A stretch of DNA of 64,000 bases, from contig JAZBRS010000023.1 of the NCBI GenBank assembly GCA_037176725.1, positions 24,113,001 through 24,177,000 on the forward strand. The letters run 5' to 3'. Within the stretch, counting starts at the first letter, position 1, and the number at the start of each line of letters is the position of its first letter. The position numbers were made by a program, and so were the translations under genes. Of this stretch, positions 12,066 through 25,100 are shown in pieces. Source of the stretch: Posidonia oceanica (Eukaryota > Streptophyta > Magnoliopsida > Alismatales > Posidoniaceae). The notes beneath the pieces were generated by a model. It was not told the DNA's origin. It saw nothing but the letters and a program-made list of their open reading frames with translations, and made no database searches.

Positions 12066-12769
12066 AGAATCAGACAAGTAAAGAGGCACGCGATGTAAGT
12101 GTGGAGACAAACACCACTTAAGGACCACGCAATGCAGGTGTGAAGACCTGCAAAGGGGAAAGAAAGCAAGCGGAGGGATCACCACTGTTTTGTGACTGTT
12201 TCCCACTAAACCGTCCCACGATGTGTCTCGCACACTGCCCAAAGCTCGTAGTGCGATCGGATCGTGGAAAAGGGGGAAGACGGTCGCAATCAGTAGTGAA
12301 TCCAAGGAAAAACTCAACCCAAAACACTAAAAGTACGCGAAAAGGGGAGATAGAGTTGATAAGCAAGCTGGGGGAGTCCTAAATTACATGCTCGAGAAAA
12401 CGGGAAGCAAAACAATGCATGCGATGCAAATGATGTGCAAGAATGCTATGCAGGAGTTTAGAAGGACTTACCTTGGAGATCTGAAGCCTGATCTGAGAAA
12501 TGCTTGGTCTGTATTGAAGTGCGCTCCACCGGGGTCGTCCAAGTAGCTTGGTTGCAAAAATTTGGCGGTCCGATCAGAAGATATGCTGGCTTCAAGGCAG
12601 AAGGGCTAGAACAGGGGAGAAGAATGGATCTAGGTGTAAAGGAGGTCCTAGGGGTGTGCAAAATAGGTCCTCCCATGTAAATGGGAGCTAGAAATACTTG
12701 TGTGTGCAAAGATGCTAAATGCAAAGATGCATGGGTGCAATGCATGCAAAAAATGCAAGAAAAGGACCT

Positions 12770-13500
12770 AAGAATAACTTTTTAGAAAACTTAAGGACCT
12801 ATATGCAAGTTTTGAAAAAGTTGAGGACCTAAATGCAAGGATCTTGAAAAGTTAGGGGCTCATATGCAAGCTTTTTGAAAACTGGAGGGTCTGAATGCAA
12901 TTTAACAAAATGCAGGGTTTAAAATGCAATTTAATAAGGTAAATATGCATTTAAATGGATTTTGTAAACAGGTGAAGGACTTACATGCAATTTTGAAACA
13001 TGCAGGGGTTGAAATGCAATTTTGTAAGGAAAACTGTGATTTTAAATGGTTTGTGAATTAAACAGTGGACCTATGTGCAATTTTTAAATATGCAGGGGCT
13101 AAAATGCAATTTTATAAGCAAAAGTATGCATTTAAATGAGTCTTATAAACATGTAGAGGACCTATGTGTGATTTAAAAACATGTAGGGTCTAAAATGCAA
13201 TTTTATAAGGAAAAATGTTGAAAAACAGGTGCTGTGCATGCAAATGAAGGACCTATGTGCAAAAATCAGAAAATATGGGATGAAAATGCAATGCAGTAAG
13301 AAAAGTAAGAAAATAAAATGATTTATCAACAGATCAGAGGACTAAAATGAAAATAAAGTAAAGATCAGGATTAAAATGCAATTTACTAAGGTAAAATCAG
13401 AGTATTAAATGAGATTATCAACCACAAGACCCACATGCAAAAATAAAAAGCTACTGGACTGCAAAATAAAGATCAGAAACTATATTTGAACTACAACAGG
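12770..13500. repeat. Degenerate short repeats in solo LTR D
   Basis: Loose repeats of about 45-60 bp alternate the motifs GGACCTA-x-ATGCAA and GGG-x-CT-x-AAATGCAATTTT. Equivalent zones lie in solo LTR C (23,700-24,660) and A's LTRs (31,130-31,900). No coding potential is visible. Confidence 0.6.
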
Positions 13501-16500
13501 ACCAATAAGTAAATAAAGTAAACAGCAGGGCTAGAAATTAAAAGTACAGAAACTTAAATGAACTGTAAATGGACTGAAACGCAAATAAAATAAATAACTG
13601 GGCTGGAAATAAAGAAAAGTAAATAACTTATAACAGTAGAAGACTAAAAAGTAATTAAAAATACATGCAGGGCCTGAACTAAAATAAGGCTTAACGAAAA
13701 ACACAGCAGGAGGACTAACTAGCAATTAATCAGATTTTTAGGTTTTTCATGCAATTTCATATGATTTAAATTCAAACTTAAATGATTCTTAAACGATGGC
13801 AGGACTGGAAAGTAATAAAACAAAAACAGGAAGTGAAAATGCAATACATGGTAAAATATGTAAAGTAAGAAGAAATAAATGCATAGTGATTTGCAGAGAA
13901 ACGGCCACTGTAGCAGAATGCTGCCAGTGCTTGGAGAAGGAGAAAGAGGGATGCTGGAGCGGCGCTGAGCGACGGGCGACGTTCACCGAAGCTGTGTGGA
14001 GGTTGGGCGATGCTCGGCGAGCCATGGCGTGGCCTGGAGCAGGCCGGAGAAGGCGGCAGAGGTCTGCAGACCAAAGGAAGGTCGACCGGAGAGCTGGAGC
14101 GTCGAGGGAGTGATCTGAAAGCACCGGCGTGCTCCTGGAGCTCGTGCGGTCCTCAGGCGACGCTCGGAACGGAGTTCTGCTGACTGGAGCGGCGGATCAG
14201 ACCCGGAGCTCGTCGGAGGAGACGAAGAAGCGGCGGCGTTGACTCGGCAGCAGAGGAAGCGAAACCCTATTCTAAAGGGCGGAAAAGCATGCTGGAAAGG
14301 AAACTAACCTAAAGGGGAAGAGGAGTACCTGTTCTGCTGGCTGGAATGTCCTCCCGACGCGAGCTGATTCAGTGGATGCCGGCGAGCTTCGTCCGGCTGA
14401 TGGAGAGGTCGTCGACGGCCCGTGAATGGTTGGAACTTCTCAGTGCAACCCTCCGGTGCTTCCTGAATGCTCAGAGCGGAGTTCTGCAGCTCGGCGCGAC
14501 AAATGGGTTTTGTGGGTGCTCAGCTGGTCACCGGAGGTGGGGGGAGGTGTTCATTGCCCTCTGAATCAATTGGAGGGTGCCGGCGAACTCCTGGTTGCTT
14601 AGTGAAGGTGTGGGGATGCTTGGAAGGGCTGGTGAAGGTTCGTGGTGGAAGATTGTAGGTGGAGGGATTTCTGGACAGAATAGGTCACAGGTGTTTGAAG
14701 TGAAAGGCTCCAGCTGTGGTGGGGGTGAGGGTTGAAGCTCAGGTGGTCTAAAAAGGTGATGTTCGGGTGAGTTGGATGCCAAAGTTTGGGCAAGTTTGGG
14801 GCTCAGGGGAGATGGGAATTCTGAGGAAGGAGGTGTTGGGTTCTGTTGAGCTGTATCAGGTGGATGGTGGGTGATTTCAGGGTGATTTCGGGCGTGAGAA
14901 TGAGGGTTGTGATGCTAGGTGCTTGGTGGCTTGGAGTGTGTGAGCAGAAGTGTTTTTTTGGACGGATTTCCTCTTGGTTTTGTTCCTCTCTTCTCCACCG
15001 GGTTGAAAGTGGTCAAGGGTCAAGGGATGGGTCGTTCTGCCACCATTGGCAAGGCATGGAGGAAGAGGTGAAGGTCGTGGGTCGTGGGCAATGGCCGGGA
15101 GGTCAAGGTGGTGTCAGGCGAGGTTTGAAAAAAAGGAGGGAGGTCTGTCGTTTTTGGCAGTGAGAGGAGGAGAAGAGTGGAAGAAGAAGAAGAGAAGGAG
15201 GAAGGGGAGAAGGCAGTTGGTGGGTTGGGCTTGGCGCGGGAAAGGAAAGAAAAAAAAGAAAGAATGAAGGAGGGGAAGGCTGCAGGTGGAACGGGCCGGA
15301 TTGGGCCCAAAGGAAAAAGGAAAAGAAAGAAAAGGAAAAAGAAAGAAAGAAGAGAAGGGATTGGAAAGAAAGGAGAAAAAATTAAAATAAGATGAAATAA
15401 AAAGGTGAAAAAAAGTTTGAAAATGTTTTAAAGTGGTTGTTTTTAGGTTAGGATTTTGATTAGGTTTTTAATGATTGTTTTTAATTAGTTAATTAGGATT
15501 AGAAAGAGTTTTAGTTTTGATTTGAGTTTTTAGGGTTTAAGTTTTCTTTAAATTGTTTTTTGATTTTGTCTAAATGTTTGTTATGTTTTTAAATTGTTTT
15601 TTAGTTAAGGTTTTCTTGTTAAGTCTTTGGGATTTTTGATTAGGCTTTTTAAAGATTGTTTTTAAATTAATTAGGGTGAGTTTTAGCTTTTGATTTTAGT
15701 CTTTTAGGGTTTTTCTTAAATCTTCTTTGAATTGTTTTTTAATTTTGTTTGTTAAGTTCTTTTAATATATTTTTTAGTTAGGTTTTCCCTGTTAAGTTCT
15801 TTCCCTTTTTCTTTTTAAGTTTTTAAGTTAAAATTTTCTAATCATTTCTTTTAGATTTGTTTAGTTAAGTTTTTCTTTTTCTTAATTAGTTGGCTTAGTA
15901 CTTTTAATTGTTTTCTTTCTTCTTAGGATTTGTTTTTTGATTATTTTTAATAGGGTTTTTGTTTTTGGGTTTGTTTTGATTATATTTTGGTTTTTGCTTG
16001 ATTTTATAGCATTTTTTTTTGTTTGTTTTGTATTTTTTAGATTGCCTTCATAGTTTTTAGTTTTAGTTAGATTTAGTTAGGTTTTTGTCTTTAATTGCTT
16101 GTTTAAGTTTTTAATTATTCCCTTTTAGGATTTTGATTTGTTTTTCCTTTTGTTTTAGAATTTTGAAGGTTTTTAAAGGTTTTTTGAGGGTTTAGTGGAA
16201 GAAAGGAAAGGAAAGGGAAAAGGAAAAAGAAAAGGGAGAAATGAAGGAGTAAAGAAGGAAGAGAGGGGTGGAGGGAAAATAAATTTTAGAAAATCAAAAG
16301 ATAAGCTAAAAATAAAATAAAAATATAAATAAAATACAGAAGAGATAGATGCACAAGGTGGGCCCACAGCCAAGCAAGAAAAGGAGAGAGAAGGGAGTGG
16401 AAAGAAGGAGAATAAGAAGGAGAGAGAGAGGAGAGAGAAAAGAATAATCCAAGAGAGAGAAAAGGATAATTTGGATAAATGAAGGGGTTAGAGGTTTAGA

Positions 16501-16875
16501 AAAGAGGTGAAATTTGGTGGGTGCGTGGCCTGGGGTCTCTAGTGTGGGACCTAGGGTTTGGGTTTGGATTTAGGAAGGTTTTGGGGTGTAGAAAAAGGGT
16601 AGTTTTACCTAGATTTTCTAGGGTTTTTGGGTGTGGTTTTGGTTTGAAATTTCTAAGGATTTTTGGTGGGTTTGCTAAGTCAGGGATGGTGAGTTTTCCT
16701 ATGGTTTTTGGGTAGTTTTTGGGCTTAGGAAAGGGGTGTGATTCTAGGTTAAGTTTGGGCTTGATTTGGAGAGAAAGAGGAAGAGGAAGGTGTAGGTTTG
16801 GACCTAGATTTGGATTCAGAAGCCACTAGAAGATTCCATTGATTCAGCCTGCCAAAATGGGGTGTCAACAGATAT

Positions 16876-18378
16876 CAAAAAGAGGCAAGGTGCAAGCATG
16901 GCAGCAAGATAGGACCAACAGACATGTTGGACGCTGGATGAACCAGCGTCCAACGTTGGACGCGGCTCACCTAGGCGTCCAATGCAGGTAAATAGCAAAC
17001 AGACCTAAAACATGCAAAAACAATCTAAACTAGGATCAAAACAAAGAAACAGGCATGGCATAGCATCTGAAAACGTATAAAGGAGGCATGCAACATAGAC
17101 TCACAGAAATAAGCCACAGTAGAGCATGGAAAACTTCAAAACAAAGGTAAAGGAAAACAGGGTGTTGGACGCTGGCTATTGCCGCGTCCAACGTTGGACG
17201 CACCAACTTGGGTGTTCAACACACTGAAGATCGTTCCAGCCAAGCGAGGCTGCCAAAATGATCCAAAACTCCAAGAAAGCTTGCTAATAAGCAAGAGTGG
17301 TTGACAACAAGCATGATGGTATGCTTGGTGCCAAGAATAGGCGAGTGGATTGCTCCACCCACCTCCTCCTCCTCATCACCGGAAAACCAAGCAATGGAGG
17401 GGTGTGTGCAGTGCAAAAGCGCATGGAAAGCATGGGGAAACACTCACACTAACATGCACGAGCCTAAGGGATGGGTGGCTAACCTTTTTACGGCCTGGAA
17501 CGGCGGGTCGACCTTCTTCGCCGGCGCTGCGGAAGTAGCGGCAGAGCTCACTCTGGCGAGGTCGCACGGCCAACTGGAGGCACCGGAGAGGTCGGCGAAA
17601 GGTCGAGGACGGAGATGGATCTTTGCTCTGTGCTCTGGAGTGGTTGAATTCTCTCTCTCGTAAGCATGGTAACTGCTGGAATGAGGAGAAGGAGGCTGTT
17701 TTGTTGCAATGGTGCATGGGTTCAAGTGCATTGGTAGTGGGTTGCAGGCGAAATTGCGGGCTTTGCAGGCAATGGCAGAGGCTGTGGGTGAGAGGGAGGC
17801 ACAAGGGATGTCAGGCGAGTGGTAGGGGCGTGTTAGACGACCGGCGAAGTCGCGACGGTGGCTGACAGGAGCGGCGGTTGGCAGTGAGGGCAGAGAGAGC
17901 GGAAATGGGGATGAGGAAGAAAAGATGGGTAGTAAGTGCAGTAACTCGGCTTTGGAAGGTAGTGGATGGCCTGGAGTACAAGAGGGGACAGGTAGTAAGT
18001 GCGGGGAGGCGGTGGAGTGGATGGTAGGTGAGCCGAAGGGGGCGGAGCAGCCGCTGCTGCAACCGAGTCGTTGGACGCTGGAGCAGAAGGCATCCAACGT
18101 TGGACGCTAGCACAGGACGCGTCCAACGTTGGACGCTGCCTATTCCAGCGTACAACACACCCAGTTGGCAAAAGCTGTAATGGGCTTGGGCTTGGACTTT
18201 AGAAGGGTTTAAAAAAATGCAAAAAGGCTTGGGTTAAGGCTTTTAGGGTTTAGGTAAGGTTTTAGGCTTGGTTTTGGAGTAGAAATGGGTTAGAAAAAAG
18301 GAGTGCCATCCCAGAGTCCACACGAGCTTGCGGGAGAAAACCACCAACCTCCAGGCTGTCAGAATGGGGTGTCTACAG
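16876..18378 (-). repeat. Element B 3' LTR, proximal part (right of solo LTR D)
   Basis: This is the continuation of the B LTR after the D insertion. It ends, on the minus strand, with TGTAGACACCCC at 18378, next to the polypurine tract. Hairpin modules lie near 16,923, 17,163 and 18,067-18,155. The region near 17,500-18,050 is GC-rich and gives overlapping open frames without recognisable domains. Confidence 0.85.
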
Positions 18379-18394
18379 ATGCCCCTCCCTGAGT
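18379..18394 (-). other. Element B polypurine tract
   Basis: The minus strand reads CTCAGGGAGGGGCATC next to the LTR start, identical in core to the tract of A. An inverted repeat surrounds it: GGGTGTC inside the LTR start (18367-18373) pairs with GACACCC (18434-18440), and the stem extends by a G-T wobble. Confidence 0.8.
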
Positions 18395-18779
18395 GAGGTC
18401 AAGCGTAGTGAGACCGCTGCTTAGGGTAGACAAGACACCCTACCTGATGCTGGCAGGAGCACAAAATTGTTGTAGGCGCGAGTCATTTACCCGGCGGATG
18501 CACTGGAAAACATGACCCAAAGCCACAATGAGATGCAGATGCGAATGCAGATGCTGATGCAGTGCGTGCTAATGCAGATGCAATCCGTGCCGATGCAGTT
18601 ATTTACCATGCAATGCTGTTAGTAAAAGAATGCAGTGCTGATGCAGAAGGGATGCGAAGAAAGCTACGGTGCAAGGCATGAGTTCGGTGATTAGTCCGGA
18701 CTCGCAAAAAGGGACGCCTGACAAGACTAACGGGCTTGGCATCCGAGTAGTTAGGGCTGCTAGCCCAACAAGCAAAGGG

Positions 18780-20605
18780 TTAGACAAATTGACGGCTGTC
18801 GACCGAGCAGTTAGGGCTGCCAGCCTGCAGGGGAACAGAAGCAGCTTGTCCTTCCCGAGGAAACAAGCAAGAAAGAGAAAGGGGGAAGGCAAGCGTGGGC
18901 ATCGTCCGCACGGAGCGAAGCCACACATGGGCTGATCCTTGCACGAGGATACAGGGCAGGACTTAGTGCATACAGGGTCCGAGAAGAGCTTGTCCTCGCT
19001 CGAGGAAGCAAGCAAGAAAGAGAAAGGGGGCAGGCAAGCGTGGGCATCGTCTGCACGGAGCGAAGCCACGCAAGGGCAGATCCTCGCACGAGGATACAGG
19101 GCAGGACTTCGAGCATATGGGGTCCGAGAAGAGCTTGTACTCGCCCGAGGAAGCAAGCAAGAAAGAGAAAGGGGGTAGGCAAGCGTGGGCATCATCCGCA
19201 CGGAGCGAAGCCACGCAAGAGCCGATCCTCGCACGAGGATACAGGGCAGGACTTCGAGCATATGGGGTCCGAGAAGAGCTTGTACTCGCCTGAGGAAGCA
19301 AGCAAGAAAGAGAAAAGGGGCAGGCAAGCGTGGGCATTGTCTGCACGGAGCGAAGCCACGCAAGAGCCGATCCTCGCACGAGGATACAGGGCAGGACTCC
19401 GAGCATACAGGGTCCGAGAAGAGCTTGTACTCGCCCGAGGAAGCAAGCAAGAAAGAGAAAGGGGGTAGGCAAGTGTGGGCATCGTCCGCACGGAGCGAAG
19501 CCACGCAAGAGCCGATCCTCGCATGAGGATACAGGGCAAGACTCCGAGCATACGGGGTCCGAGAAGAGCTTGTCCTCGCCGGATGAAGCAAGCAAGAAAG
19601 AGAAAGGGGGTAGGCAAGCGTGGGCATCGTCCGCATGGAGCGAAGCCACACAAGAGCTGATCCTCGCACGAGGATACAAGGTAGGACTCCGAGCATACGG
19701 GGTCCGAGAAGAGCTTGTCCTCGCCCAAGGAAGCAAGCAAGAAAGAAAGAAAGGGGGTAGGCAAGCATGGGCATCGTCCGCATGGAGCGAAGCCACACAA
19801 GGGCTAATCCTCGCACGAGGATACAGGACAGGACTCTGAGCATACAACGTCCGAGAAGAGCTTGTCCTCGCCCAAGGAAGCAAGCATGCTCTCCGTGCGA
19901 ACGGAGACGGTAAAGGCTTGTCCTCGCTCGAGGAAGCAAGCAGGGGATTCCGCGTGGACAGAATCCAAAGGGGGCTTGTCCTCACCCGAGGAAGCAAGCA
20001 GCAGTCTGACCCTCGCCCGAGGAAACAGATAGGGGACTTCGTCCACACGGAGCGAAGTCACTCGGGGGCTTGTCCCCAGCCAGGGAAACAAGCGGGCCTG
20101 ATCCTCGCCCGAGGAAACAGGAGGGACTTCGTCCGTACGGAGCGAAGTCGCAGGGGGGCTCGTCCTCGTACGAGGAAGCAAGCAAAAAAGGAAAAAGACT
20201 TGTCCTCGCCTGAGGAAGCAAGCAGGCGGGACCTCGTCCGTACGGAGCGAAGTCGCACAAAAAAAAGAAAAAGGCTTGTCCTCGCCCGAGGAAGCAAGCA
20301 AGAAAGGAAAAAGGCTTGTCCTCGCCCAAGGAAGCAAGCGGGGCACGCATACGCTTATCCTTGGCTGAGGAATAAGCAGGCCTGATCCTCGCTTGAAGAA
20401 ATAGGGAAACTCCATCCGCACGGAGCTGCGCAGGGCTTGTCCTCGCACGAGGAAGCAAGCGGGTCTGATCCTCGCCTGAGGAAACAGACAGGGGCTCTGT
20501 CCGCACAGAGCCGAGCAGGGCTTGTCGTCGCCCGAGGAAGCAAGCAGGCCTGACCTCACACGAGGAAATAGGCAAAAGACTTCGTCCGCATGGAGCGAAG
20601 TCAGG
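18780..20605 (-). repeat. B hairpin tandem array (seven 145-bp units, then shorter units)
   Basis: Units of 145 bp start near 18,979, 19,127, 19,272, 19,417, 19,562, 19,707 and 19,855 at the phrase 'gagaagagcttgt'. Shorter units follow to 20,605. Each carries palindromes such as GCTTG-t-CCTCG/CGAGG-aag-CAAGC. Stems covary: CTCCGT/ACGGAG in most units but GGCTCTGT/ACAGAGCC at 20493-20500/20505-20512. A long stem GACTTCG/CGAAGTC lies near 20,124-20,150. Minus-strand open frames of up to 446 codons over this array are repeat products. The stretch 18,395-18,780 shows no gene. Confidence 0.85.
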
Positions 20606-21148
20606 CAAAAAGGGAAATGGTAGAGGGAGCGATAACAGAGAGCAATTGAAAAGATGTCCCTGGTATCAGGGATGATACCAGGGAATAGCTGAAGCGCCCC
20701 TAGTATCAAAAAAGCAAGGAAATGCAGATAAAACTAACGTGTTTGCCAAACGAGCAGTTAGGGATACCAGCCCGGAGTGATCCGGGCAGAGGCGGTTGCG
20801 GCGATGCATGGGTCTGCAGAGGTTCTTGCGTGCATGTTGATCGTGAGGGAGCTTTGCTGCAACTCCCTTGCTGAGGCTGCTTGCATGGTGCTTGCGGAGG
20901 GAACTGCTCTAGATCTCTTGTGGGGCTACTCTAGGCGTCTTGCATGGGCTAACACTCTGGGGTGCTTGATGCAGGTCCCGTGACATCCTGGCAGGAACAG
21001 ATATGCAATAGGCAAGGCATGCAACACAAACAAATGGTGTGAAACGTCTTTGTATTGAGTGAATCTCTGGTTACACGCCTCTGGTAGGCCAAAAAGAGAT
21101 ACAGCATGATTCAAGAAAAGCTATACAAACAAGCAACTGCACAGATGC
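20606..21148 (-). other. B 3' noncoding segment after the accessory gene
   Basis: It holds the perfect 10-bp hairpin CCCTGGTATC/GATACCAGGG (20658-20667/20674-20683), which corresponds to the F hairpin at 6988-7013 and the A hairpins at 46881-46907 and 47378-47404. No gene is seen. Confidence 0.65.
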
Positions 21149-22142
21149 CTAGTCAAGTCGAGCCTTCTTCGCTTTGCGGGAGTCAGGGAACTGGGGGGCG
21201 CCAGGAGGAATCTTGTTGAGGGGCCAGAGTCCCTGCACCTCAGCGACATACTTAGAAGTGCATCCTGAGCCTTTCACAGCTGCAATGTCTATAGACTTGA
21301 TTCCATGCCGCATCAGGTTTGCTAGTTCTGCTGTGACTGCTGTTGTACTGAGGGGGTAAGTCTGCATGAACCTAGGTGCGGTGCTATCAATAAAGGCGCC
21401 CTGTCGGAAGCCAAACTACTGCATCACCCAGATAGGGTGGTACTCCACACCCCCGGTAAACCTCGGCAGCACCACGAGTTGCGTGTCGCAAGCATTAAAG
21501 AAGACGGTGAAGGGTTCAGCTGCAGATGGGATGATTCTCCAAGTTACTGCATCATCCGTCAGCTCAGACAGCTTCTGGTACTCTTCTGGTACGCTCTTGA
21601 TGGTTCTTGCGTGACCACTGCTGCAGTATGTTTCAATGGCATGTCTCTGAGGGCGCAGAAGACCCATCTCCAGGTGTGCAGCTAGCCAGATCTGCACAAG
21701 TGCTCCGCAGCCATGGAACTGGTGGCAGTGGTGTACAACGCGGTCTAGCCCGTGGTATGTCTCTGCAAGGACGACTGGTGCAGGTCGATCTGCCGGGTCA
21801 CCACTGCAAGTGCAATCTCAGCAATCTCGATTGCAACTGTCATCTAGCCATGCGTGAAGATGAGTTTGCCTAGAAAGCGGGTGACGAATCCCTGGAGCCA
21901 CATCTCGTCTCCGAGTTTAGCACGCTTTTCCATAACTGTATCAAAGTATGCTAGGCGAAGCAGGGGTGTGGGCCTGCTGGTGCAAATTAACCTTAACTGG
22001 CAGCCTTTGGTAGAGAGTCCGGTCAGCTGGCTCAAAACCGCAGTGTACTCGTCGCGCCTCATGAAGACCGTAGGTCCCATGATCTTGGAGAAGTCGCAGA
22101 TCCAGCGCACCTCCTCCAGCGTGGGAGTCAGCTCTGTCCTGC
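21149..22142 (-). pseudogene. B accessory gene, C-terminal segment (DUF7745 / plant-mobile-domain-like)
   Basis: This is the C-terminal three quarters of the gene whose intact copy is at 45180-46382. Recognisable parts include TELTPTLEEVRWICDFSK, the GDEMWLQGFVTRFLGKLIFTHG stretch, HLEMGLLRPQ, EYHPIWVMQ and the C-terminus SRKAKKARLD with a stop at 21149-21151. It has an in-frame stop after FTHG (near 21,850), a 1-bp deletion near 21,790 relative to A, and a stop after WVMQ. Solo LTR C begins at 22143, and the gene continues at 27873-27918 and 55584-55750. Confidence 0.85.
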
Positions 22143-25100
22143 TGTAGTAATCCCAATCGGAATCAGGCTTACTATTAGCGGCGATTGATCCGAGGAAGAG
22201 GCTCAACTCGAAAACACTTAAAATCGAGGAGAAAAGAGGAAGATAAGACAAATCAGAGTCGCCACCATGTCTATTAACGGAAGACAAGGAAAATTGGGGG
22301 AAATGCGTGGATTAAACACGCAAATCCAAGTAAGAAATGCAGAGCAAAGCAATGCAAAAGAAAACAAATGCAAATACATGCGAATGAGATGACTCTAGCC
22401 TAGGATAAGGGCGATATGGTCATTGCGGGCCAAAAGACTGGGCAAGGACTCCTATTACGCGCGGGGAAGGTGTTAGGCACCCCCGACACGCCCGAGAATC
22501 GGTCTTTCTAGGCTTACGCTCGCATACGCGGGGAAATGCAGATCTGGATGCTTATGTGCCTATGAATGCCTAAATGAATGCTCAAGGTGTGCTCTAAGTG
22601 GAGAGAATACAAAGCAGGGAAGTAAACGTGCTCTCTAAGTGCTCAGCCGCACTGTCCGTGTTCCGAACTAGGCGAAACCTGGCTCGTGAGAACTCCAGGC
22701 AGTAAGCATCACAGTTCTATATGCAAATGCAAGCGAAAAAGCAAAACAACGGCAAAACCATGCAATGCGATCGACATGCAAGAGAAAACGGCGTAAAATG
22801 CGCAAAACGAGGCAAGAAACGAAAACGGCACACGAAACGGTGCAAAAAGACAAGACGGGCAAGCAAAACGGTGCCAAAAAACAAAGCGGGCATGTGAAAC
22901 GGTGCCAAAAGCGAAGCGGGCACGCAAAACGGTGCCAAAAATGAAGCGGGCATGCAAAACGGTGCCGAAAGACGGAATAAAACCTCGGCAAAACCATGCA
23001 GATGCAAATGCAAAGAGAGAGGATAAGAAAAGCGAAAGGAGAAGCAAACAGTGCGTGTGTGAGAACAGACACTGTTTAAGGGCCACGCAGAGTAGGTGTG
23101 AAGACCTACAATGGGGAGAATAAGCAAGTGGGGGGATTACCACTGTTTTGTGACTGTTTCCCACTAAACCGCCCCACGATGTGTCTCGCACGCTGCCCAA
23201 AGCTCGCGGCGCGATCAGATCGTGGAAAAGGGGGAAGAAAGTCGCAATAAGTGGTGAATCCAGGGGAAACGCAACACAAAACACTTGGGAATACGCGAAA
23301 AGAGGAACGGGATTGATAGATAAGAAGAGGAAGTCCTATTCTACATGATCAAGGAAACAAAAAGCGAAAACGATGCATACAATGCAAATGGTATGCAAAT
23401 GAATGCTGTGTAGGGGTTCAGGAGGACTTACTTGGAAAATCTGAGGCCTGATCTGAAATCTGCTTGGTCCATGCTGAAGAGCGCTCCGCCGGGGTCGTCC
23501 GGGTAGCTTATTTGAGAAGATCCAACGGCCGGATTGAAAGATATCGCAGTTTCAAGGCAGGAGGGCTAGAACAAGGGAGAAGAGCAGATCTAAGTGTTCA
23601 GGGAGGCCTAAGGGTGTGCAAAAGGTCCTCCCAGGTGAATGAGAGCTAAGGGGGCTTTAGTGTGTGCAAAAGATGCTAAATGCAAAGCTAAATGGATGCA
23701 AGATGCATGCAAGAAGCAAGAAAAGACAAGAAGGGAGAATTTTTAAAAAAGGAGTTCAAATGCCATTTTTTAAAAAGAAAGGGATCTAAAAGAGCAATTT
23801 TGAAAAAGTATGTGACCTACAGGCAGGGGTTTTGAAAACAGGAGGAGACAGAGGGCAATTTTGCAAAGGATGGGTTAAAAAACAATACTTAAAGGAGGGT
23901 ATGCATCTGAAGAAGTTTTGAAAGCAAATGGCAATTGGAAGGCAATTTTGTAAAAGTTTGGGGTCTAAAACGCAATTTTTCTAGAAAACAGGGTTTCAGG
24001 GAGTCTGGGAATGCAAGTGGAGGGCCTACATGCAATTTTGCAAACATGGGAGCTAAAATGCAATTTTAAGGGCAAAACAGGCATTTTAAATGATTTTAAA
24101 AGGATGCAAAGGACCTATGTGTCATTTTTAAATCATGCAGGGTCAAAAATGCAATTTAATATGCAAAATATGCTCTGAAATCATGGTCTGTGGACTGACA
24201 TGCAATTTTTAAAAGATGTAGGGGGAAAAAATGCAATGTAATATGCAAAAATGCATGCAAAATGATTACTGTGCATTTAAATGGACCTATATGCAAAAAT
24301 GAGAAAGCAGGAGGTAAAATATGCAATGCATCAACCAAAAATTAAAATCAGAACCTAAGTTACTACAGTGCATGGGATTTAAATGCAAAAACAGTAAAAC
24401 ATAGGGTTCCAGAATGCAATATGATAAGGCAAAATTAAGGCATTTAAATTAAATGATCTACTGCAGGACCTATATGCAATAATTGAAAACAGGAGGGCTA
24501 AAGCATAAATTTTTATAACTAAAAAGCACAGTAAACGGACTGGATTGCAAATACAGAAAAGCACAGATATTTAATGCAATTTAGCATGATTCTAAATAAA
24601 AAACATAGCAGCTTAAATGATATAAGGATCAGAACGCAAAAATAAGAAAACTTAAGCTAAACATGCAATATTTACCTAAAAAACTATACTAATGCAAAAA
24701 TAAAGCTACAGTAATGGCCGGCGGAGACGAGCACTGTAGCACTGAGCTACCAGAGCACGCGACCGTCGGCACAGGGAGGTTGGGGGCGCGCTGTCGGGCG
24801 GAGGAGTCGATCCTGGAGCTGACGGAGGCAGGGCGGCGATCGGCGGAGGACGACATGGCCCGGAACGCATCGGAGCGCTCGCTGGAGCTCTGCAGGGGTT
24901 CAGTAGGCTCGTCCGGCCGCTCGACGCAGCGACGCTGCATTCTGGGGGCCGGAGGGGCTTCCCGAAGTCCGTGCGGAGCTGAGGGGAGCGCAGGAGGCGT
25001 GTTCCGCTGGCTGGAGCGTCGTGACGTCCGGAGAACGTCGCCGGAGAAGACGATCTGACCGGCGAGCAGCATCGGAGCAGGAGGGCCGGAAAAGCGATTC

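Larger units (their letters stand above)
10857..16870 (-). mobile_element. Solo LTR D (long type, 6014 bp)
   Basis: It is flanked by a perfect 5-bp target duplication GATAT (10852-10856 and 16871-16875) and interrupts the B LTR. Its right end is GTCAACA and its left end TATAGTAATCC, so the terminal TG has decayed to TA. It has no internal region. It resembles solo LTR C and the LTRs of A: an A/T-rich zone (15,380-16,170), a zone of degenerate 'gcaatttt...gcaggg...ctaaaatgcaa' repeats (12,770-13,500), a minisatellite (11,520-12,065) and the conserved terminal module (10,860-11,450). A donor-like site, GTAAGT in sense, lies at 12466-12471. It has no TATA motif at the place where A and C have one. 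Confidence 0.9.

Noticed and set aside
11430..12317. A 295-codon minus-strand frame rich in Phe, Arg, Cys and Ala
   Set aside because: It is a translation of the LTR minisatellite; overlapping frames of similar length exist on both strands.
18960..19900. Regular direct repeats resembling a CRISPR array
   Set aside because: Units are 145 bp and continuous, with no unique spacers, in a plant retrotransposon context.
18599..19939. A 446-codon minus-strand open frame and several nested long frames
   Set aside because: They lie over the 145-bp tandem array; periodic translation without domains, and long frames on both strands, show they are repeat products.
21149..22142. A host gene of the DUF7745 type
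   Set aside because: Its two other pieces, the polypurine tract and the 3' LTR place it inside element B as the disrupted accessory gene.
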